Source: Nocardioides sp. URHA0032
Lineage (GTDB): Bacteria; Actinomycetota; Actinomycetes; Propionibacteriales; Nocardioidaceae
NCBI RefSeq assembly: GCF_000620645.1
Contig: NZ_JIAV01000018.1
Location: 186,001 to 250,000, forward strand
DNA length: 64,000 bases
Reading direction: 5' to 3'
A model generated the notes under the pieces. It did not search any database and was not told the DNA's origin. It worked only from the letters and a program-made list of their open reading frames with translations. The translations under genes were made by a program, and so were the position numbers. Of the stretch, positions 58,933 through 64,000 are shown piece after piece; positions within the stretch are counted from its first letter, which is position 1, and each line of letters opens with the position of its first letter.

Positions 58933-60189
58933 TCAGCCCAGCACGTTCGATCCGGAGCCGGGATCGCGGAGCCGGGAGTACGTCGCGAGGTCGAGCACGT
59001 TGCCGGTCCGCGGCGCCCGCCAGGTCAGCGGGTCGGTGTCGTGGTCGTGGCCGCCCTCGACCGCGGCGACGAGGTGGGCCATCAGCTGGCCGACGACCGG
59101 GGCGTTCTTGAACTGGTTGCCGCTGGTGCCCATGGCGACGTAGACGCCGGGCAGCGCGGTGCGGTCATAGATCGGCGTCCAGTCCGGCGTCACGTCGTAC
59201 ACGCCGGTGAGCCCCCGCGGTTGCGAGGGCACGGCGAGGTCAGGCAGCCGCCTCGCTGCCCGCAGCGCCTGGGCCTCGAAGACGCGCAGCGTCGGTCGCG
59301 GGTCGGCGTCCTCGGGGCGCTCCAGCCACTCGAGGGGGTCGCACTCGGGCTCCAGGCCGCCCACGATCAGCTGGCCGCCGGCCTGGGGCCGCAGGTACAC
59401 GCCGAGGTCGGGATCGGCCACGACGACGGCCGGATCGGCGGACGCGAGCTGGTGCACCTCCTGGCGGAGCGGCCGCGAGGTCAGCCGGAAGTCGGCGCCG
59501 ATGCCGAGCAGGCCGTTCAGCGCGCTCGACCACGGGCCTGCGGCGTTCACCATGACGTCCGTGTCGACGTCCCCCTCGCTGGTGCGCACCCGCCAGCGCC
59601 GCGGCCCGGCGCCGTCGATGCCGGTCACCTCACGGCGCAGCAGGAACCTCGCGCCGTGGTGGCGTGCGGCGGCGGCCAGGTTGGCGGCGGCGAGCCGGGG
59701 GTCGTCGACGTACCCGGCGTCCGGGGTGAAGGAGCCCCCGAGCCGGCCGGTCGCCTCGTCGAAGAAGGCAGGGTCGTCGACCGGCCGGGGCGGGCCGTAG
59801 CGCCCGGGATCCAGGCCGGGCAGCCGCCGCGCGACCTCGTCGGCGTCCCAGAGCTCCCAGGGCACCCCCACGTCGTCGAGGTACGGCGGCGTCGCGCCGC
59901 CGTCCAGCACCAGCATCCCGGTCCGGTGGAAGGTCGCGAGACCCTCCGGGTCGGCGTACCCCAGGTGGCCGGCCCAATCGGCCCAGAGCTGGCGTGCCTC
60001 CCAGGCGGCCGCGACGCCGGTGAACGTCGAGTAGTGGAACCGGACGATCGCGCTCGACGCACTCGTCGACCCGAAGCCCACGCCGGGACCCTTGTCGAGG
60101 ACGACGACCTGGTGACCGGCACGCGCGAGCTCGAGGGCGATCGCGGAGCCGATCACACCGGCGCCCACCACGACTGTGTCGACCGTCAT
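58933..60189 (-). CDS. FAD-dependent oxidoreductase (DAO / sarcosine oxidase-like)
   Basis: A 418-residue amine or amino-acid oxidase-like flavoprotein. The FAD motif is VDTVVVGAGVIGSAIALELA at the N-terminus, then VVVLDKGPGVGFGSTSASSA. MVNAAGPWSSALNG and GVYVAMGTSGNQFKNAPVVG are typical of the DAO family and of SoxB-like enzymes. The ATG at 60189 is 6 nt from TACGCT. It converges on the flavodoxin gene. The substrate is probably a secondary amine or amino acid, not more precisely known. Confidence 0.86.
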   Translation of the reverse strand: MTVDTVVVGAGVIGSAIALELARAGHQVVVLDKGPGVGFGSTSASSAIVRFHYSTFTGVAAAWEARQLWADWAGHLGYADPEGLATFHRTGMLVLDGGATPPYLDDVGVPWELWDADEVARRLPGLDPGRYGPPRPVDDPAFFDEATGRLGGSFTPDAGYVDDPRLAAANLAAAARHHGARFLLRREVTGIDGAGPRRWRVRTSEGDVDTDVMVNAAGPWSSALNGLLGIGADFRLTSRPLRQEVHQLASADPAVVVADPDLGVYLRPQAGGQLIVGGLEPECDPLEWLERPEDADPRPTLRVFEAQALRAARRLPDLAVPSQPRGLTGVYDVTPDWTPIYDRTALPGVYVAMGTSGNQFKNAPVVGQLMAHLVAAVEGGHDHDTDPLTWRAPRTGNVLDLATYSRLRDPGSGSNVLG

Positions 60190-60195
60190 GCCGGG

Positions 60196-60201
60196 AGCGT
60201 A
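60196..60201 (-). promoter_or_regulatory. -10 box (leaderless) of the DAO gene
   Basis: TACGCT on the minus strand lies 6 nt before the ATG at 60189. Confidence 0.45.
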
Positions 60202-60246
60202 GGCCTCTGCTGCATATTTCAACCGGATCCGGGGAACGACGGGCGC

Positions 60247-60396
60247 ATGGAAGAGACCCCCATCTGCGCTTCCGTGGAGCGCGACCTCCAGCTGTCCGTG
60301 GACGAGCTCGTCGCCTCCACCGCGCCGGCAGCCGCCGCCCCCGAGACGGCCGCTGCCCCGACGAAGCCGGCGACACGTCGTCCGGGACGACGCTGA
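60247..60396 (+). CDS. Possible small protein
   Basis: A 49-residue frame from the ATG at 60247: METPICASVERDLQL-like start (exactly MEETPICASVERDLQLSVDE), then an Ala/Pro/Thr-rich tail ending RRPGRR. A GGGGA lies about 12 nt upstream. It is divergent from the DAO gene and convergent with the secreted protein gene at 60428. No family is recognised. Confidence 0.35.
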   Translation: MEETPICASVERDLQLSVDELVASTAPAAAAPETAAAPTKPATRRPGRR

Positions 60397-60427
60397 TCAC
60401 GACGCCCTGGACGACCGAGCGACAGCG

Positions 60428-60898
60428 TCAGAAGGAGCCGGAGCGGGTGCCCGAGGCGGGGCAGACGATCGACTTGGAGCCGACGTCGCTCGTCCAACGG
60501 TTCAGGTTGCCCTGGATCCCGACCGTCCAGGTGGTGCTCGCGCCGTCGTCGGTCGCCGAGCCGCCGAGGGTCGCGGACCTCGACGTGCCGGACGCGGTGT
60601 CCTTGACCGTGCTGCCGAGCCCGAGGCTGAAGCCGTACGACGAGCCGGCGGGCCCGGTGTCGGTGAAGGTGGTGACCGTGACCGCGATGCTCTCGGTGTG
60701 GCCCGAGCGGGTGCACCGGTAGGTGCCGGTGATGCCGGAGGGCGTCTCCATCCGGTCCGTGGTCGTCACCACGGCGGCGGCCCTGCTCGAGCCGAACGTG
60801 GCGCTCGCGACCGCCGGGACGGCGAGGAGGGCGACCGCGACGGCCGACACCACGAGGAGGACCGCGGCCGCGCGGCGGCGGTGGTCGATCCAGGTCAT
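60428..60898 (-). CDS. Secreted protein of unknown function
   Basis: A 156-residue exported protein. The signal peptide (AAAVLLVVSAVAVALLAVPA then VASATF) is followed by a beta-rich Ser/Thr domain with two cysteines (GTYRCTRSGHTESIAVTVTT and SKSIVCPASG). ATFGSS after the signal resembles the start of TasA/camelysin proteins, and the TasA-like gene lies in the same cluster. It is divergent from the response regulator at 61012. The function is unknown. Confidence 0.72.
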   Translation of the reverse strand: MTWIDHRRRAAAVLLVVSAVAVALLAVPAVASATFGSSRAAAVVTTTDRMETPSGITGTYRCTRSGHTESIAVTVTTFTDTGPAGSSYGFSLGLGSTVKDTASGTSRSATLGGSATDDGASTTWTVGIQGNLNRWTSDVGSKSIVCPASGTRSGSF

Positions 60899-61011
60899 GG
60901 CGGGCTCCCGAGGGGTGTACGGCGGTTCGGGACACCACTCTGCGGCGCGCACTTCAGGCCGCCCACGAGCAAAACTCAAGAAATCCGCAAGAAGTGGCAT
61001 CATCTGCAGGT

Positions 61012-61749
61012 ATGGAGAGCATGGGGACCGACTCCGGGGTCGAGAGACGTGCCCTCGTCGTCGAGGACGACGAGGACATCCGGGCGCTGATCGAGTTCAC
61101 CCTGCAGACGCAGGGCTTCGTCGTGACCGCGGTGGACTCCGGCCTGGCCGCCGTGGAGGCGGTTCGGGAGACGCGACCGGACCTGGTCACGCTCGACCTG
61201 GGCCTGCCCGGGATCGACGGCATCGAGGCGTGCCGCCGGATCCGGGAGATCAGCGACGCGTACGTCGTGATGATCACCGCCCGCGACGACGAGATCGACC
61301 GGCTGTTGGGGCTCGAGACCGGCGCCGACGACTTCATCGCCAAGCCGTTCAGCGCCCGCGAGCTCAAGGCTCGTGTGAACGCGATGTTCCGGCGTCCCCG
61401 CACCGGCTCTCCCGCGGTCGCACCGCTGCCCGAGGACGACCACGAGGTGCTCGTGCACGGTGCGCTCAAGGTGGACGTGGACGGGCGCCGGGCGTTCCGC
61501 GAGGGCGAGGAGCTGGAGCTCACCCGCACGGAGTTCGACCTGCTCACCGAGCTGATGCGCACGCCGGCGCGGGTGTGGACCCGCGAGGCGCTGCTGCGGT
61601 CGGTGTGGGGCACCGAGTGGGCGTTGGACACCCACCTGGTCGAGGTGCACATCGGCAACCTGCGCCGCAAGGTCGGCGAGGAGAAGAATGGCGCGCGCTT
61701 CATCCGCACCGTGCGGGGCGTGGGCTACCGGATGGAGCTGGCCGAGTAG
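61012..61749 (+). CDS. OmpR/PhoB-family response regulator (orphan)
   Basis: A 245-residue regulator. The receiver domain starts RRALVVEDDEDIRALIEFTL, with phospho-acceptor D62 (VTLDLGLPGIDG) and the lysine in DFIAKPFSARELK. The C-terminal winged helix is LTRTEFDLLTELMRTPARVW to HIGNLRRKVGEEKNGARFIR. No histidine kinase is adjacent. The ATG at 61012 is taken; an in-frame ATG at 61021 is possible. It ends 2 bp from the convergent Hpt-like gene, suggesting a functional link with that cluster. Confidence 0.92.
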   Translation: MESMGTDSGVERRALVVEDDEDIRALIEFTLQTQGFVVTAVDSGLAAVEAVRETRPDLVTLDLGLPGIDGIEACRRIREISDAYVVMITARDDEIDRLLGLETGADDFIAKPFSARELKARVNAMFRRPRTGSPAVAPLPEDDHEVLVHGALKVDVDGRRAFREGEELELTRTEFDLLTELMRTPARVWTREALLRSVWGTEWALDTHLVEVHIGNLRRKVGEEKNGARFIRTVRGVGYRMELAE

Positions 61750-61750
61750 G

Positions 61751-62128
61751 TCAGTCGCCCAGGAACGCGCCGAGCGCGTGGTCGACACGCGCGACGGCGG
61801 CGACGAGCGCGGTCTGCAGGACCACGGCCTGGGCGAGGTCGCCGCGCCTCACCAGCCGCTCGAGGCGCCCCGCGATGCCCGCGAGCTCGTGGGCACCGAC
61901 GGTGGTCGAGGCGACCTTGAGGCTGAGGACGGCGTCCATCGCGTCCGCCCTGTCGCCGGCCTCGCCGACGGCGAGGGTCTGCGCGATCCGGCGGACCCGC
62001 TCGGGCAGCAGCCGCCGGTAGCGGGTGACGAAGACGACCGCGAAGGCGTGGTCGCCGGGGTGGCCGGTCAGGCCGCTGACCGCCTCCGCGTCGAAGACGG
62101 CGGGCGGGTCGATCGTGTCCGCGATCAT
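61751..62128 (-). CDS. Hpt-domain-like protein lacking the phospho-histidine
   Basis: A 125-residue all-helical protein with the shape of histidine phosphotransfer domains (FVTRYRRLLPERVRRIAQTL, AHELAGIAGRLERLVRRGDL). At the active-site helix it reads AVLSLKVASTTVGA where Hpt proteins have HxLKGSAxxxGA, so the histidine is replaced by leucine (L68). It cannot relay phosphate but may bind a receiver. Its ATG overlaps the SipW stop by 4 bp, tying it to the secretion cluster. Confidence 0.68.
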   Translation of the reverse strand: MIADTIDPPAVFDAEAVSGLTGHPGDHAFAVVFVTRYRRLLPERVRRIAQTLAVGEAGDRADAMDAVLSLKVASTTVGAHELAGIAGRLERLVRRGDLAQAVVLQTALVAAVARVDHALGAFLGD

Positions 62129-62697
62129 TCCTCCTCCTTCGTCCCCCAGATGGTGCTGAGGCCGAGCAGGATGAGGCCGCCGAAGCCGACCCACAGGATG
62201 CCGTGCTGGACGACGGGCGCGCGCAGCGCGCGGACCGCGGTGCCGAGGTGCGGGACCACGGCCTTCATCTCCCAGACGGTGTCGTCCTGGAGGGTGGCGG
62301 TCCACGGGTCGTCGTCCTGGTTGGCGTCGCCCTTGGTCCTGATCACGATCTGGCCGTCGTGGTGGCGGATCTGGGTGACCCGGTGCGTCTCGACCCGGTG
62401 GTCCTCGACGGGGATCTGGTAGGTGATCACGTCGCCGACCTCCAGCTCCGACGCGGGCTCGGGCACGGTGACCACGACGTCGCCGGGCATGATGCCCGGC
62501 TCCATGCTGCCGGTGAGCATCGTCGAGGTGCGGTAGCCGAGCAGGTGCGGGCCGACCGCCAGGAAGAGGAAGCCGAGAAGGCCGACGGCGAGCAGCAGGC
62601 TGGTGACGACGTTGAGGAGCCGGCGCAGCCTCGACGGCTTGTCCGGCCGGGACGCGACGTGCGTGCCGGCAGGGCGTACGGCGTTGGTGGTGCTCAT
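62125..62697 (-). CDS. sipW: Signal peptidase I, SipW/ER type
   Basis: A 190-residue membrane signal peptidase. An N-terminal membrane anchor (LLNVVTSLLLAVGLLGFLFL) is followed by the catalytic S64 in LTGSMEPGIMPGDVV. H105 stands in ETHRVTQI, where bacterial-type enzymes have lysine, and D124 is in KGDANQDD. This Ser-His-Asp set defines the SipW/ER class. A second membrane helix lies near the C-terminus (ILWVGFGGLILLGLSTIW). Such enzymes process TasA-like proteins, and one is encoded directly upstream. It is separated from it by a strong hairpin. Confidence 0.9.
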   Translation of the reverse strand: MSTTNAVRPAGTHVASRPDKPSRLRRLLNVVTSLLLAVGLLGFLFLAVGPHLLGYRTSTMLTGSMEPGIMPGDVVVTVPEPASELEVGDVITYQIPVEDHRVETHRVTQIRHHDGQIVIRTKGDANQDDDPWTATLQDDTVWEMKAVVPHLGTAVRALRAPVVQHGILWVGFGGLILLGLSTIWGTKEEE

Positions 62698-62728
62698 CGG
62701 CTCGGACCCTCTCTTCCTGGATGAGGTC

Positions 62729-62760
62729 GGGTGGCCGGCCCCCCATGAGGCCGGCCACCC
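62729..62760 (-). terminator. Perfect 12-bp hairpin between the TasA-like gene and sipW
   Basis: GGGTGGCCGGCC (62729-62740) pairs with GGCCGGCCACCC (62749-62760) around an 8-nt loop, 9 bp past the TasA-like stop. It probably ends most transcripts there and lets some read into sipW. Confidence 0.7.
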
Positions 62761-62768
62761 GATCGTGG

Positions 62769-63383
62769 TCAGAGCGACTGTGCGGCGCGCTGGGTGGCGT
62801 CGAAGGTGAAGCTGACGGTGTTCGACAGGCCCTGGAACGTGTTGTCCGCGGAGGTCGGGAGCGACAGCGTGACGCGGAGGTTGGAGGCCGCGGCCGCGGT
62901 GTTCAGGGTGGTGGTCGCGGCACCGAGGTCCAGCGTCGAGCCGATCACGGCGCGCTGGGCGATCACCGGCGTCGTCGTACCGGAGCAGGTGAGGACGTTG
63001 CCGCCCGCGGGCTGGACCCAGGCGACCGAGCACTGGTCGACCTTCATCTGCAGACCGTTGGTGGCGTCGGTGGTCAGCACGTTGTTGGTGGTGGCGGCGG
63101 TGGTGAGCTTCACCGAGCCGAACGACTCCGTGTCGCTGGAGCGGGTCAGGGTGACGGTGCGCTCGACGGTGTCACCGGGGACCAGGTTGGTCGCGCTGAC
63201 GTCCAGGCCGCGGACGCTCGCGCCGGTGGCGAGGACGACCTTGCCGGTGCCGGTGGCGGCGCTGGCGGAGGTGGTCGAGGTGAACGAGCCGAAGGTGCCG
63301 AGGCCGGCGACGGAGGCGGCGCCGCCGACGAGGACGACGGAGGCGAAGATCTTGACGGCGGTCTTGCGGGTACCGAGACGCAT
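62769..63383 (-). CDS. TasA/camelysin-like exported protein
   Basis: A 204-residue exported protein. The signal region (KIFASVVLVGGAASVAGLGT) is followed by FGSFTSTTSASA, matching the cleavage region of TasA/CalY proteins (AxFxDxT-type). The mature domain is beta-rich and Ser/Thr-rich with two cysteines (KVDQCSVAWVQ and VLTCSGTTT). TasA-like proteins form surface fibres or act as metallo-surface proteins in Bacillus; the function in actinobacteria is unknown. AAGGAG precedes the ATG at 63383. SipW downstream is the likely processing enzyme. Confidence 0.8.
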   Translation of the reverse strand: MRLGTRKTAVKIFASVVLVGGAASVAGLGTFGSFTSTTSASAATGTGKVVLATGASVRGLDVSATNLVPGDTVERTVTLTRSSDTESFGSVKLTTAATTNNVLTTDATNGLQMKVDQCSVAWVQPAGGNVLTCSGTTTPVIAQRAVIGSTLDLGAATTTLNTAAAASNLRVTLSLPTSADNTFQGLSNTVSFTFDATQRAAQSL

Positions 63384-63556
63384 GGCTGGGCTCCTTCTGG
63401 TGGGACCAGCGGGCTTGGTTTCGGCTGGTCGGTTCCTTGCTGACCAGAACTCTGCCGCGCCCTCTTCAAGCCTCCCCGCGGCGAATCCCCGAGGTTTCCT
63501 CAAGGACTGCTCAAGCATCTGCGGGGTTCGCCGTTGGTGACCGACCCGCAGGGACT

Positions 63557-64000
63557 TCAGCCGAGCACGATCTCCCGCCACCAGCCCGCGACGACGGCCG
63601 GCTCGAAGTCGAGGGAGGCGGCCTGCACGGCGACCTCGGTGGTGGCGAAGCCGGGGACGGGCGCGTCCCACCAGGACCCGGACGGTACGACGGACTCGCG
63701 CTCCAGGAACGCCAGCAGCCGCTCGTTGATCGCCTCGGCCGGACCGGGGGCGTGCACGAGGAACGTGTTCGTGTGCGGCGGATCCGGGTCGACGGTGAGC
63801 CCCGCGTCGGCCAGCAGCGCGGCGAGCGAGCGCGCCCAGGCGGCGTACTCCCCCATCCGCGGCAGCAGATCGCGCAGCCCGACCAGCGCACCGACGGCGT
63901 ACGGCGTGAGGCGGAACAGCGTGCCGCCCATCCGGCGCCGCCACAGCCGGAGCTCGTCGGCCAGGTCCGCGGGGCCGGCCACCGCGGCGCCGGCCGGGCC
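63557..64000 (-). CDS. Beta-eliminating lyase/threonine aldolase-like PLP enzyme, C-terminal part
   Basis: The last 147 codons of a gene that continues past the right edge. VWRRRMGGTLF-like sequence (here LRLWRRRMGGTLFRLTPYAV), then AWARSLAALLADAGLTVDPD and PHTNTFLVHAPGPAEAINER match the C-terminal domain of threonine aldolase/beta-eliminating lyase family proteins. The PLP lysine lies outside the window. It is upstream of and parallel to the TasA-like gene but separated by about 170 bp, so probably independent. Confidence 0.7.
   Translation of the reverse strand, partial: GPAGAAVAGPADLADELRLWRRRMGGTLFRLTPYAVGALVGLRDLLPRMGEYAAWARSLAALLADAGLTVDPDPPHTNTFLVHAPGPAEAINERLLAFLERESVVPSGSWWDAPVPGFATTEVAVQAASLDFEPAVVAGWWREIVLG

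Overview
The window is chromosomal DNA of a high-GC actinobacterium, most likely of the Nocardioides/Nocardioidaceae type. The reasons are very high GC, frequent GTG starts, dense ATGA/GTGA overlaps, actinobacterial families (DUF4191, DUF5996, GAF-ANTAR, DUF222/HNH, LAL-type LuxR regulators), a GlnR box before glnA, and many genes that appear to be leaderless. No rRNA, tRNA, CRISPR array or intact insertion sequence was seen.

Region 1 (1-15 kb) is housekeeping and lipoate-centred: the start of gcvT, pepA, lpd (E3), a two-lipoyl-domain E2 acyltransferase, lipB, an ABC exporter pair, lipA, a DUF4191 protein, and glnA under an apparent GlnR operator. E2 and E3 need lipoate, LipB and LipA make it, and GcvT belongs to another lipoate system.

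Region 2 (15-30 kb) is a sensing, stress and secretion zone. It holds an OmpR-type two-component system divergent from a PepSY-like protein, a GAF-ANTAR regulator, an amidase, a pseudo-receiver LuxR protein, a catalase, a hydrolase fused to a coiled coil, a DUF5996 protein and a secreted CocE/X-Pro peptidase.

Region 3 (30-44 kb) holds a SigF/SigB-like sigma factor with a coupled small protein, two tandem giant LAL regulators around a short ECF sigma factor, and an orphan SdhA/FrdA-like flavoprotein. It also carries a series of alpha/beta hydrolases, two of them visibly decayed. It ends with an orphan cytochrome b of the QcrB type that keeps one pair of heme-ligating histidines and has lost the other.

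Region 4 (44-60 kb) is redox accessory DNA: NDH-2, several NmrA-like NAD(P)-binding proteins, an overlapping operon (NmrA-like, redoxin, VioB-like ferritin-fold protein, MDR reductase), a DUF222/HNH gene beside an IS5-type remnant, and a TetR gene with a perfect operator palindrome. A DHODH-like enzyme, a PPOX-family protein, a universal stress protein, a flavodoxin and an FAD oxidase follow. Two DosR/DevR-like inverted repeats lie in this last part.

Region 5 (60-64 kb) is a surface-protein cluster: a secreted protein, an OmpR-type response regulator, an Hpt-like protein without its histidine, a SipW-type signal peptidase and a TasA/camelysin-like exported protein. The C-terminal part of a PLP enzyme closes the window.
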